Assembly (NCBI GenBank): GCA_023664865.1
Contig: JAMPEU010000009.1
Location: 50,391-114,390, forward strand
Direction of reading: 5' to 3'
Length of the DNA: 64,000 nt
Origin: Butyrivibrio sp.
GTDB lineage: Bacteria; Bacillota; Clostridia; Lachnospirales; Lachnospiraceae
A program made the position numbers and the translations under genes. Position 1 is the first letter of the stretch, and the number at the start of each line of letters is the position of its first letter. Below the pieces are notes generated by a model that saw nothing but the letters and a program-made list of their open reading frames with translations, was not told where the DNA came from and searched no databases. Shown here piece after piece: positions 18,553-27,113 of this stretch.

Positions 18553-19944
18553 TTACTTAATCATATCCGCCATCTCTTCTTTAGCGCGCTCTAACTGACT
18601 GTCGATGCCTTCGTCATAATATGCGTCTGCGTCCAGTTCACATTCTATATCTGGCTCTATGCCGATACCGTGAATGTTATTTCCATTTGGCGTATAATAT
18701 GCGCTGACTGTAAGTTTGAGCGCGGTTCCGTCAGTAAGCGGAAGTATCCTTTGCACTATACCTTTTCCATAGGTGGTTGTACCGATAAGCGTTCCTTTTT
18801 CATAATCCTTAATGGCGCCTGCAAGAATTTCCGACGCACTTGCCGAGTTACCATTCACCAATACCACTAACGGAAACTCCAATTCATTTTTACCATCGCA
18901 AGCATATTCGACACGTTCACCATCACGATCCTCCGTATATACAACCAATCCTTTCGGAAGAATCTGCCTTGCGATATCCACTACCACGGAAAGGCTTCCG
19001 CCCGGGTTGCTGCGCAAGTCGAGAATAAGCCCTTTAGCGCCGGAACCCTTTATCACAGCCATTGCTTCTACAAACTGGTCATAAGTTACTTCATCAAATT
19101 CCGTAATCTGGATATATCCTACTTTGTTATCCAGCATTTCATAATTAACGGTAGGGGTTTCGATTTTTTTCCTGACGACGTCTATCTCCAGATAATCGGA
19201 CTCGCCTTCCCTGTAAATCGTCAGATGTACCGTGGTTCCTTCTTCACCCTTGATTTTTGCCACAATTTCAGACAGCTCAAGTCCATACGCCGATTCGCCG
19301 TCCACCTCATAAATAATATCGTTTTCTCTAAGTCCGGCTTCCTGTGCCGGAGTATTATCTATAACTCCGCTAATCTTACCGTATCCGCTAAATTCGTCCA
19401 GTCCGACATATGCTCCGATACCAAAGTATATCCCTTCCGTATCCTGCATAAGTTCCGCCCATTCCTCCGCGGTATAATAAACTGAATACGGATCGCCTAA
19501 GGCATCTACCATTCCGGCATACATGCCTTCTATCATTTTATCCGTATTAATATCTTCTTCATTATAATAATATTTTTCTATAACATCTTCGATTGCTTCC
19601 AGTTTAGAAACCGTATCGGCGCCGGCAACTCCATCGGCGGTTACGTCTCCCGATTCTTTTTCCGAAATTACCTGTCTGGTGCTTGTAATCTTAAAAGCAT
19701 CATTTGCTTTTGCTCCTACAAATATGCAGCTTGCCGTAAGCACACTCGCCATTATGCCGGTCAAGAGTCCTACAATAAACATTCCTTTCGTCTGACGAGT
19801 ATGAGTATCCTGAGGCGCTTTCTGCGGCGGCTGTCCCTGCGGCTGCCGTGGCTGCTGTCCCTGTGGTATATTAGGGTTCAAGTTATTTGCCGCTCCCTGA
19901 TTCATATTGTTATTATTACTATATCCGTAATTATCCAAAATCAT
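18553..19944 (-). CDS. S41-family carboxyl-terminal processing protease
   Basis: 463 residues. A cytoplasmic Gln/Pro/Asn-rich N-terminus is followed by one transmembrane helix (about 53-75), a PDZ domain (GFSGYGKISG...AGLRENDIIYEVDG) and an S41 peptidase domain with the Ser nucleophile in NGNSASASEIL and the Lys base in TTYGKGIVQ. CtpA/CtpB-type proteases cleave exported signalling or wall-hydrolase proteins. It sits 18 nt after the EnvC-like hydrolase and ftsEX, so a role in processing the FtsEX-dependent hydrolase is plausible but inferred. Confidence 0.93.
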   Translation of the reverse strand: MILDNYGYSNNNNMNQGAANNLNPNIPQGQQPRQPQGQPPQKAPQDTHTRQTKGMFIVGLLTGIMASVLTASCIFVGAKANDAFKITSTRQVISEKESGDVTADGVAGADTVSKLEAIEDVIEKYYYNEEDINTDKMIEGMYAGMVDALGDPYSVYYTAEEWAELMQDTEGIYFGIGAYVGLDEFSGYGKISGVIDNTPAQEAGLRENDIIYEVDGESAYGLELSEIVAKIKGEEGTTVHLTIYREGESDYLEIDVVRKKIETPTVNYEMLDNKVGYIQITEFDEVTYDQFVEAMAVIKGSGAKGLILDLRSNPGGSLSVVVDIARQILPKGLVVYTEDRDGERVEYACDGKNELEFPLVVLVNGNSASASEILAGAIKDYEKGTLIGTTTYGKGIVQRILPLTDGTALKLTVSAYYTPNGNNIHGIGIEPDIECELDADAYYDEGIDSQLERAKEEMADMIK

Positions 19945-19962
19945 TCATCTCCATTTACTTTA

Positions 19963-21174
19963 TTACTTTAAATAATTCCACGGATTCACATATTCTCCGT
20001 TAAGCCTTACGCTGAAATGCAGGTGATTGCCCGTAGAACGCCCTGTGCTTCCTACTGCCGCAATCGACTGCCCCTTATATACGCTCTGCCCCTTTGATAC
20101 ATACAGCGCAGAAGCGTGCATATATATGGTATACAAGCCGTCTCCATGGTCTATCATAATATAGTTTCCCATAGAAGAACTATATGTCGCCGCAACCACA
20201 TCTCCATCATATGCCGCATATATAACAGAGCCATACGGCGCTGCAAGGTCGATCCCATTGTGCATTTTCTGGGCGCCCGTATAAGGATCTGTACGATATC
20301 CGAAGTCATCGGAAATTCTTTTATATGCCGGACACGGCCATGAAAACATGCCGCCGTCATAGACTCTTGCCTTAGCATTTTCCGCTGCCAGTCTCGCCTT
20401 CTCCTCCGCAACCGCTTTCTCCAAAGCCTTAATTGTTTCGTTTTCCGCCGCTATATCGGCTTCATATGCCTTAATTGCCTCAGCTTTCGTAGAAATATCA
20501 GCTGTTACGGTTTTTAACTGTGTCTCCTTCTCGGCAATTAATGTATTAACCGCAGTCTCTTCATCCTCTACCGCAAGTTTAGCCTCCTCAAGCATCGCCT
20601 TCTCAACTTCCAGTTCTTCCTTGCACAGCGCAATAAGTTCGGTATTGCTTATGTATTCGTCTAACTGCGCCCTGTCGTAGGCTGACAACGCCTCTATATA
20701 ATCAGCTTTATTCATCAAGTCCACGAAGTTATCCGATGAAAAAAGCATTTCCAAATACATTGTGTCTCCACATTCGTACATGAATTTGATGCGCGCCTTC
20801 ATCTCCTCATACTGCTCTTCCTGCCTAAGCACGGCGGCATCCAGTTCTGCGGTCGTTTCTTCTATTTCAGTTGTCTTGTCCGTAATCAGCGTCTTGTACT
20901 CGTCGATTTTAGTCTGAATATTAGAAAGCTGTGTATCAAGCTGTGTTACATATTCCGTCAGATTGCTCTTGGATTTTTCCAGCTCTTTTTTGACCGCTTC
21001 CACATCAGTCATGCTGCTCTTTAACTTGTCTACTTCCCTCTTGGCAGCATCAATCTCCGCCTCTTTCTCTTTAATGCTGTCATTAGTGACCGCGCCCGCC
21101 GGTTCGGAAGGAAAGAGAAAGATTATGCCAAGACACATTATAATACATAATATTTTCTTCAAATGTTTTATCAT
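19963..21174 (-). CDS. EnvC/PcsB-like M23 peptidoglycan hydrolase or activator
   Basis: 403 residues. A signal peptide (cut near residue 28) is followed by long coiled coils (about 30-265) and a C-terminal LytM/M23 domain. The zinc ligands look intact (HNGIDLA, and HLHF near the end), so it may be a genuine endopeptidase and not an inactive EnvC-style activator. The gene begins 3 nt after ftsX. FtsEX in Firmicutes transmits ATP hydrolysis to such coiled-coil hydrolases (CwlO, PcsB), which fits the operon order ftsE-ftsX-hydrolase-protease. Confidence 0.9.
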   Translation of the reverse strand: MIKHLKKILCIIMCLGIIFLFPSEPAGAVTNDSIKEKEAEIDAAKREVDKLKSSMTDVEAVKKELEKSKSNLTEYVTQLDTQLSNIQTKIDEYKTLITDKTTEIEETTAELDAAVLRQEEQYEEMKARIKFMYECGDTMYLEMLFSSDNFVDLMNKADYIEALSAYDRAQLDEYISNTELIALCKEELEVEKAMLEEAKLAVEDEETAVNTLIAEKETQLKTVTADISTKAEAIKAYEADIAAENETIKALEKAVAEEKARLAAENAKARVYDGGMFSWPCPAYKRISDDFGYRTDPYTGAQKMHNGIDLAAPYGSVIYAAYDGDVVAATYSSSMGNYIMIDHGDGLYTIYMHASALYVSKGQSVYKGQSIAAVGSTGRSTGNHLHFSVRLNGEYVNPWNYLK

Positions 21175-21177
21175 AAG

Positions 21178-22074
21178 CTAAACCCTAAGATGTTTTTTAA
21201 CAGTGACAAAACTACCAAAAAATCCTATTCCGATACCAATTACAAGTGAAACCGGCATAAGTATGCGGAAAACTTCCCCTACTGATAAAAAGCTGAGCAG
21301 ACTGTCAAGCATGGCAAATCTTGACATTATATATTCCATAATCTTATTGTATAAAAAGTAAATAAGCGCTAAAGGAATCGCGGCTCCAATCAGTCCAATC
21401 AGCATACCCTCTATAACAAACGGCGACCTGACGAAGAAATCCGTTGCCCCTATATATTTCATAATGTTGATTTCTTCCTTTCGCACGGAAATTCCGATTG
21501 TTACCGTGTTCCGAATCAGGAAGATTGCAACCGCCAATAATATTGCAATAATCCCCACAGATATATAGGCTATCAGCGCATTTATCCCGGTCAGCGTCGT
21601 AGACAGCATCTCAAAACGATTTACTTTTCTTACGCCGTCGATAGAGAGCAGATACGTCACCAGCGCAGACTGCATAGACACATCGCTTAAATTGACTCTG
21701 TAATTATCGGAGTTCGCAAGCGGATTTTCCGTAAATCCGTCCGAATACTCTTTTAGCCAGTCATTTTTAAATGTCTCCCATGCCTCATCGGCAGACACAT
21801 AATGAACTTCTGACACTTCAGTCCGTCTTGTAATAAGCTCACCGATTTCCTGCTTTCTCAAATCGTCTGTCCCTTCATCAAAAAAAACCGTAACATATAC
21901 CTGCTGTTCCGCGTTTTTAACTATATTCTGAAAATTAACGATTATTGAATAAAATAACCCAAACAGGAACAGACAGGAACCGATTGTGGCAATCGAAGCA
22001 AGCGTAAACGACTTATTCCTGAAAATGTTGCGAAACCCCTGACGGATTGTGTAAAAAAGCGTACTAATCCTCAT
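21178..22074 (-). CDS. ftsX: Cell-division ABC transporter permease-like protein FtsX
   Basis: 298 residues with four transmembrane segments: one near residues 23-45 and three in the C-terminal half. A large extracellular loop between the first two holds the hydrolase-binding region. ATG at 22074 (MRISTLFYTIRQG) is preceded by AGGGAGGA and overlaps ftsE by 11 nt, indicating translational coupling; an earlier ATG at 22098 lacks a site. It pairs with FtsE to drive the adjacent coiled-coil M23 protein. Confidence 0.95.
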   Translation of the reverse strand: MRISTLFYTIRQGFRNIFRNKSFTLASIATIGSCLFLFGLFYSIIVNFQNIVKNAEQQVYVTVFFDEGTDDLRKQEIGELITRRTEVSEVHYVSADEAWETFKNDWLKEYSDGFTENPLANSDNYRVNLSDVSMQSALVTYLLSIDGVRKVNRFEMLSTTLTGINALIAYISVGIIAILLAVAIFLIRNTVTIGISVRKEEINIMKYIGATDFFVRSPFVIEGMLIGLIGAAIPLALIYFLYNKIMEYIMSRFAMLDSLLSFLSVGEVFRILMPVSLVIGIGIGFFGSFVTVKKHLRV

Positions 22075-22810
22075 CGATATATCCTCCCTTTTCCTCATCG
22101 CTCACAATCACGCCGCGCTTTAAAGTAACCACCCTTTTCTGCATGGCATTGACGATTTCCTTATTATGGGTAACAACCAGTACGGTAGTTCCGCTCTCAT
22201 TTATCTGTTCAAGCAGTTTCATAATCTCCAGTGAATTTTTGGGATCCAGATTACCGGTCGGCTCGTCCGCCAGCAATATTGCCGGCTCATTAACCAGCGC
22301 CCTTGCCAAAGCTACACGCTGCTGCTCGCCGCCGGACAACTGCCTGGGTTTAGCCTTATATTTTCCGGCAAGCCCCACGACAGAAAGGATACTTGGCACG
22401 TTTCTTCTGATTTCTTTATTGGATTTCTGTATGATGCGCTGTGCAAACGCTACGTTCTCATACACATTCCTGTCCTTAAGCAGCCTGAAGTCCTGAAATA
22501 CGATACCGATATTACGCCTGAATTTCGGTATCTTCCTGTGCTTTATCCTTGTAAGGTCATATCCCATAACCTTAATCTCTCCGCTTGTAATAGTAAGCTC
22601 GCGCATCAAAAGCTTAATCAATGTGGATTTACCCGAACCGCTGTCGCCTACGATAAAGACAAACTCTCCTTTACTGATATGGAGATTTACTTCCTTCAGG
22701 GCAGGCGCCCCGGTCGAATACGCCTTACTGACATTGGTAAGCGAAATAATCTCACCATTCCTGTTATCTGTCGATGGTCTTTTCCTTTTCCTTTTTACAG
22801 ATGAATCCAT
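22064..22810 (-). CDS. ftsE: Cell-division ATP-binding protein FtsE
   Basis: 248-residue ABC ATPase. Walker A GDSGSGKSTLIKLL, the signature LSGGEQQRVALARAL and Walker B ILLADEPTGNLDP are intact. The N-terminus has an extra basic stretch (KRKRKRPS) of about 20 residues before the ABC core, longer than in most FtsE proteins. GGAGGAG precedes ATG 22810. It is coupled to ftsX by overlap. Confidence 0.96.
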   Translation of the reverse strand: MDSSVKRKRKRPSTDNRNGEIISLTNVSKAYSTGAPALKEVNLHISKGEFVFIVGDSGSGKSTLIKLLMRELTITSGEIKVMGYDLTRIKHRKIPKFRRNIGIVFQDFRLLKDRNVYENVAFAQRIIQKSNKEIRRNVPSILSVVGLAGKYKAKPRQLSGGEQQRVALARALVNEPAILLADEPTGNLDPKNSLEIMKLLEQINESGTTVLVVTHNKEIVNAMQKRVVTLKRGVIVSDEEKGGYIDED

Positions 22811-22868
22811 GATATATCTGCTCCTCCCAACTTACAACTCAATTCATGCCAAATCCTAATTTATCTGT

Positions 22869-23957
22869 CTAATATTCAAAATTCTCCATGTATTTCATAT
22901 ATTTAACTACCATAAGCGCTATTTTGAAGGTAATCGCATCTTCAAACACACGCAAATCCAGCCCCGTATTCTTCTGCAGCTTGTCCAGCCTGTATACAAG
23001 AGTATTCCTATGTATAAAAAGCTGTCTGGAAGTCTCCGATACATTCAGGCTGTTCTCAAAAAACTTATTGATTGTCGTCAGCGTCTCTTCGTCAAAGTCA
23101 TCGGGGCTTTTGCCATCAAAAATCTCTTTAATGAACATTTTACACAGCGGAATAGGCAGCTGGTATATCAGACGCCCTATTCCAAGCTCGCTATATGCGA
23201 TTACATTTCTGTCTTCAAAAAAGATTTTACCTACGTCTAACGCCATCTTCGCCTCTTTGTATGAGCGGCTTACTTCCTTAATCTCATTGACCGCCGTGCC
23301 GTATGCGATTCTTGCGTTCTTTATATTCTCTTTCTCTAAAAAAGCCGAAATTCCGACAGCCGCCTTCTCTATCTCCCTGCTGTTTTCTCCCTCAGACAGG
23401 CTTTTGACAATAATTACGTTATTCTCATCCACAGCCGTAGTGAAATCCATACTGCTGCTGCCAAAATATCCGCGCATTATCTCTAAAACATTGTTTTCCT
23501 TCGCTTTATCCGCCTCAATAATCAGCACCACTCTTTTATCATTAGTCGGAATATGCAGTTTCTTAGCGCGGCTGTATATATCTACTAACAACATATTATC
23601 CAAGAGAAGGTTTTTGATAAAATTATCTTTATCGAATCTCTCTTTATATGCAACTATAAGATTCTGGATTAAAAAAGAAGACATCTTGCCTACCATATAG
23701 ACGTCTTCGCCTATTCCCCCGGCAATAAGTATGTATTCCAGTTTCTGCTCTTCATAGACTTTAAAGAATTGATACCCCTGTATTTCCTGAGAATCCGCAG
23801 GCGATTTGGCAAATTCCGCAGCAAGATCCGCACACTTCTCCATTTCATTCGCAGTTAGGACAACCACCTTACCTTCTATATCCGTTATGCACAGTTCAAC
23901 GCGCGATATCGTTCTGAGCCCGTCAATCGTACTCTGTAAAGTCTGATTTGAAATCAC
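22869..23957 (-). CDS. PucR/CdaR-type (sugar diacid) transcriptional regulator
   Basis: 362 residues. The N-terminus resembles a sugar-diacid recognition or GAF-like sensory region, the middle is a GGDEF-like regulator region (RIAYGTAVNEIKEV), and the C-terminus is a PucR helix-turn-helix (NVSETSRQLFIHRNTLVYRLDKLQ). The likely start is GTG at 23957 with AAGGGG upstream. No diacid or purine catabolism gene is adjacent, so the regulon is unknown. It is monocistronic, and the 24.0-24.2 kb spacer upstream is very AT-rich with two GTTAAT direct repeats that could be an operator. Confidence 0.85.
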   Translation of the reverse strand: MISNQTLQSTIDGLRTISRVELCITDIEGKVVVLTANEMEKCADLAAEFAKSPADSQEIQGYQFFKVYEEQKLEYILIAGGIGEDVYMVGKMSSFLIQNLIVAYKERFDKDNFIKNLLLDNMLLVDIYSRAKKLHIPTNDKRVVLIIEADKAKENNVLEIMRGYFGSSSMDFTTAVDENNVIIVKSLSEGENSREIEKAAVGISAFLEKENIKNARIAYGTAVNEIKEVSRSYKEAKMALDVGKIFFEDRNVIAYSELGIGRLIYQLPIPLCKMFIKEIFDGKSPDDFDEETLTTINKFFENSLNVSETSRQLFIHRNTLVYRLDKLQKNTGLDLRVFEDAITFKIALMVVKYMKYMENFEY

Positions 23958-24171
23958 TGTTCAACACCCCTTCAAAATGTGTTAATGATAACGTTAATAC
24001 ATTTTTAGCACATTTATACAATACTGAAGCCTGACTATTTTCATTATAAAAAGCATCTGTTCATTATTTTAATATATTTTAACAAAAAAATCTACCCTGA
24101 AACGTGAATTTTTTGTGTATTTTTTAATAAAATTACAAATTTTTACAAAAAAATTAATTCGGAAAAATGTA

Positions 24172-24202
24172 CAAAAAAACAGAGGGCGATAGCGCCGCTC
24201 TA
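24172..24202 (-). terminator. Terminator of the TagA-like gene
   Basis: On the minus strand, AGAG-G-GGCG-type arms (AGAGCGGCG/CGCCCTCT with one bulge, loop CTAT) are followed by GTTTTTTTG. The stem begins at the TagA-like stop codon. The rest of the 23958-24199 spacer holds only A/T-rich sequence and the GTTAAT repeats at about 23980-24000. Confidence 0.72.
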
Positions 24203-24865
24203 TTTTTTATATTGATTCACTCTTCTGCTAAGCCATAAATTCAAAATACGCTTTCCTATTTTGGCAATCGGCATTTCCCTCTTCCATGCAAAGCGGAAAT
24301 CCTCCGGAATGCAAACCCACATAACCGTATTTATATACTGTCTGCTGCGCGCAAGCCACTTCTGCTGCATGGAAAATGGCATCCTTACAAAAATCACGGT
24401 CGGAGCTATCATGTTTATTTCGTTGATAATATCCTCCTGCTTTTCATCTGTCTCTGAAATATCCACAGTACCCGCTATGGTAATACCGTCTTGTATCTCT
24501 AAAAGTTCCTTTTTCAAGACCTCCGCCTTCTCATGCGTATCGGAAAGCACAAGAACAAGTTTATGCGTTTTGGCTATTTTATAGAGAAACGCTTTCATAA
24601 ACTCTTTCTCTTTAACCTCACGGTATCTTGCCTTTGAAGTTACATCCGCCGCCGCGAGTATTTCCGTATCGCCCCATAACGTCAGGTCTGCCGATTCAAT
24701 CAGCTCTTTCCCGGCATCATCTTTAACCGCTTCCATAATGACAGGCGCAGTCAGATATAATATCGTATGCGCGGCGCCTTCTTCTATAAATCTGTCAGTT
24801 AATGTAAGCGCTTCCTTTACATAACGATCCTTTAGTTTTATGCCAAGCAGATTAATATTTTTCAT
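24200..24865 (-). CDS. Divergent WecG/TagA/CpsF-family glycosyltransferase-like protein
   Basis: 221 residues, a normal length for the family that makes ManNAc-lipid linkage units of teichoic acid or enterobacterial antigen. Family landmarks are present in weak form: the ESADLTLWGDTEIL stretch corresponds to the usual aDG segment, and the C-terminus PEDFRFAWKREMPIAKIG resembles the conserved amphipathic membrane-binding tail. However, the usual glycine-rich and DG motifs are replaced, so activity is uncertain and it may be a non-catalytic paralogue. It is divergently transcribed from yjfB. Confidence 0.6.
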   Translation of the reverse strand: MKNINLLGIKLKDRYVKEALTLTDRFIEEGAAHTILYLTAPVIMEAVKDDAGKELIESADLTLWGDTEILAAADVTSKARYREVKEKEFMKAFLYKIAKTHKLVLVLSDTHEKAEVLKKELLEIQDGITIAGTVDISETDEKQEDIINEINMIAPTVIFVRMPFSMQQKWLARSRQYINTVMWVCIPEDFRFAWKREMPIAKIGKRILNLWLSRRVNQYKK

Positions 24866-24930
24866 ACAACGTTCCCATAAATGATATAAATAATTTTATT
24901 TCCCTTATATAATATCTTATTCGTAATTAC

Positions 24931-24959
24931 TTGTAAAGGAAACGAATATATGATACTAT
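24931..24959 (+). promoter_or_regulatory. Candidate sigma-A promoter for yjfB
   Basis: TTGTAA (24931-24936) and TACTAT (24954-24959) are separated by exactly 17 nt, about 40 nt ahead of the yjfB ATG. Confidence 0.5.
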
Positions 24960-24999
24960 AAAATCAGATTTAGAAGTGAATCAAAGGGAGGTGGTCACT

Positions 25000-25191
25000 A
25001 TGGATATTGCAAAATTATCCATGTCAATGTCAGCAGTCCAGACCAATACTGCTTACGGTGTAGCGATGCTTAGCAAATCTTTAGATGCCGTCTCGTCCAC
25101 CGGTGAACAGCTTGTCAACATGATGGATTCTGCTGCAATGGAACGCTCAGTCAATCCTGCTGTCGGTTCTAACTTTGACACATACATCTAA
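25000..25191 (+). CDS. yjfB: YjfB-family putative motility protein
   Basis: A 63-residue, Ser/Met/Ala-rich small protein without a signal peptide, of the YjfB family. It has the typical N-terminal MDIAKLSMSMS and internal motif AVQTNTAYGVAMLSKSLD. Members occur in flagellated Firmicutes and are annotated as putative motility proteins; the mechanism is unknown. ATG at 25000 has a near-perfect AGGGAGGTG site, so the upstream ATG at 24976 is rejected. It is one of only two plus-strand genes here and is monocistronic, with terminators directly downstream. Confidence 0.85.
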   Translation: MDIAKLSMSMSAVQTNTAYGVAMLSKSLDAVSSTGEQLVNMMDSAAMERSVNPAVGSNFDTYI

Positions 25192-25200
25192 ATTGAGCAT

Positions 25201-25222
25201 GCGCCCTAAGGCGGCGTTTTTA
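25201..25222 (+). terminator. Weak first terminator after yjfB
   Basis: A CGCC-CTAA-GGCG mini-stem is followed by GTTTTTAG, beginning 10 nt past the stop codon. Confidence 0.45.
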
Positions 25223-25226
25223 GAGC

Positions 25227-25258
25227 AAAATACCCCACAGCCTGCTGCGGGGTATTTT
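25227..25258. terminator. Bidirectional terminator between yjfB and the CPBP protease gene
   Basis: A perfect 10-bp AAAATACCCC/GGGGTATTTT stem encloses a further CAG/CTG pair set. A and T runs at each end let it serve the convergent genes on both strands. Confidence 0.85.
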
Positions 25259-25260
25259 GC

Positions 25261-26193
25261 TTATGCCAGCACTATCATATAAATAAGACACAGTATTATA
25301 GCAATAATAAGCGGAATGCTTACTATATGCCCCTTAGTCTCTTTGCGGCGCGCCCAAATATTTCTAAAGTGTTCCTCTCTGTTCTCATTCTTGGCAATCC
25401 AGACCAGTACGCAGACAGCAAGCGATGTCGCAATTGCCGCCATAATAAGCTCCGGTCCTATCATTGCAATCAGGTCGGACTGAGTCAGCATTTCTTCCGC
25501 ATTGGCTTCCGAATAAAAACCGGGACTGATAAAATCAGCCAGATACATTATTATTACCGACGGGCTGTTGAATACAATGTGCATAATGACTGACGCCCAC
25601 AGACTGCCGGTTGCTTCTACTGCAAACGCAAGCATAATCCCCAGAACAAACGCATACGCCGCCTGATTAAAATTAAGGTGCATAAGCCCAAACAGTATGG
25701 CGGACCAGATAACCGCCTGTAATATCGAACCAGAATTCTTATATCCCCTGAATATAATTCCGCGGAAAACAAATTCCTCAGAAAACGGTCCCAAAATTCC
25801 GATAAAAAACAGCATTACCGGAAACGGCATCCCAAGCACCCGGTCGCTAATCGCATCTACCGCATTATCCACAAAAAGCATGGAGATGCTGTTAATAAGC
25901 GAGGTAAGCGGTGAAAGCAGCATAGTAAACAGGATTAGCATGAAAAACGTCGAAACCTTAATCTTGTGAAAGCCAAGCATCTCATTAAAGCCCACCCCGC
26001 CGGAGTCCACACGCGATGCGACGGCAAAACAGACTGCCGGCACGAACATAATCGCCTGCGCCAATAAAAGGCTCTCTATAATGCTCATATTAAATATTTT
26101 GCCTTGAAACATTATTACAAGCATCATAGCCACTAATCCGTAGTTAGCAAGTATTATTATCAGATAAAGCCAGTTCACTTTTTTATTATTCAT
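25261..26193 (-). CDS. CPBP-family intramembrane metalloprotease
   Basis: 310 residues with about eight transmembrane helices and the Abi/CAAX protease motifs: EEFVFRG (paired glutamates) near residue 140, HLNFN and HIVFN as later metal-ligand histidines. Such proteins process prenylated or peptide substrates, and some give bacteriocin self-immunity. There is no bacteriocin gene adjacent, although the small secretable-sized YjfB lies convergently. Ribosome site AGGG precedes ATG 26193. Confidence 0.88.
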   Translation of the reverse strand: MNNKKVNWLYLIIILANYGLVAMMLVIMFQGKIFNMSIIESLLLAQAIMFVPAVCFAVASRVDSGGVGFNEMLGFHKIKVSTFFMLILFTMLLSPLTSLINSISMLFVDNAVDAISDRVLGMPFPVMLFFIGILGPFSEEFVFRGIIFRGYKNSGSILQAVIWSAILFGLMHLNFNQAAYAFVLGIMLAFAVEATGSLWASVIMHIVFNSPSVIIMYLADFISPGFYSEANAEEMLTQSDLIAMIGPELIMAAIATSLAVCVLVWIAKNENREEHFRNIWARRKETKGHIVSIPLIIAIILCLIYMIVLA

Positions 26194-26245
26194 TTAAAAG
26201 CTGCACCCTATATCGTTTCGGCGATATATCCCTTTCTTTGGTTTT

Positions 26246-27079
26246 TTAGACTCTGTATATTGTTTTTTCCCCTATCGCTATCTTTCTTTCCTTTAAAAGA
26301 TGTCCTACCGCCCTTTTGAATTCATTCTTGCTCATCTGCGTTACCCTTTTAATGGTCTCAGGAGACGCCTTATCGGTAAAAGGCAGTACGCCGTCATAGC
26401 TGTCGATTATCTCAAGCAGCCTCTCTGCATCGGGTTCTATCTGCAGATATGCTTTCTCACGAATGCTTAAGGTAAGCTTTCCGTCTTCCCTCACCTCGGA
26501 TATCCTTGCCGAGACAGCTTCTCCCAATTTGATTTTTCCATATATTTCATTTTTAGGGATAAGCGCCGAATAGATGTTATCCACAGCTACGAACGCTCCA
26601 AAATTATCACTGATTTCATAAACGGTTCCCGTTACCTTGTCGTCTTTAACATATGGACTGTCCTGACGCAGATACGGATAAATATACATAGTGGCACACA
26701 GCCTGCTGCTTTTATCTATATAAAGGGCAACCAGATATTCTTTGCCCTCTTCCACACGACCTATCTGTTCTTTAAATGGCAGCAGCAAATCTTTCTCCAA
26801 GCCCCAATTAAGAAAAGCGCCGTTTTTGCCAATCTGAGCCACCTTAAGCTTCGCCACTCCCCCCAGAGTAACAAGCGGTCTGTTGACAGTCGCTATAGGA
26901 CGGTCTTTAGAATCTTTATATACAAATACTTCGACATCGCCGCCTATATCCGCGTCTGCCGGAACCTGTTTTATAGGAAGGAGGATTTTTTCATCAGGCT
27001 GCTCCTTGTCCGCCAGATAAACTCCAAAATCCACCTTCTTTACTATCGTCAATGTCTGAATCTCTCCTAATGCTATCAT
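26246..27079 (-). CDS. cvfB: CvfB-like S1-domain RNA-binding protein
   Basis: 277 residues. Successive S1/OB repeats (about 1-65, 70-130 and 140-205) are followed by a C-terminal winged-helix domain, the CvfB/YitL architecture. The conserved linker RPIATVNRPLVTLGG is present. CvfB affects virulence and RNA metabolism in staphylococci; in Clostridia its role is undefined. It lies 34 nt downstream of the acyl-ACP thioesterase gene and is likely cotranscribed. Confidence 0.9.
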   Translation of the reverse strand: MIALGEIQTLTIVKKVDFGVYLADKEQPDEKILLPIKQVPADADIGGDVEVFVYKDSKDRPIATVNRPLVTLGGVAKLKVAQIGKNGAFLNWGLEKDLLLPFKEQIGRVEEGKEYLVALYIDKSSRLCATMYIYPYLRQDSPYVKDDKVTGTVYEISDNFGAFVAVDNIYSALIPKNEIYGKIKLGEAVSARISEVREDGKLTLSIREKAYLQIEPDAERLLEIIDSYDGVLPFTDKASPETIKRVTQMSKNEFKRAVGHLLKERKIAIGEKTIYRV

Positions 27080-27113
27080 TTAAGTAACCATACCTTTCTT
27101 ACGGCTCTATTCT

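Noticed and set aside
22869-23957. Assignment of the PucR-type regulator as the c-di-AMP regulator CdaR
   Set aside because: Two unrelated families share the CdaR name; this protein has a PucR helix-turn-helix and not YbbR repeats.
24940-24960. A sigma-D (flagellar) promoter for yjfB
   Set aside because: A TAAA and a GATA-like -10 are present, but the spacing is about 11 nt instead of the expected 15; the sigma-A pair with a 17-nt spacer fits better.
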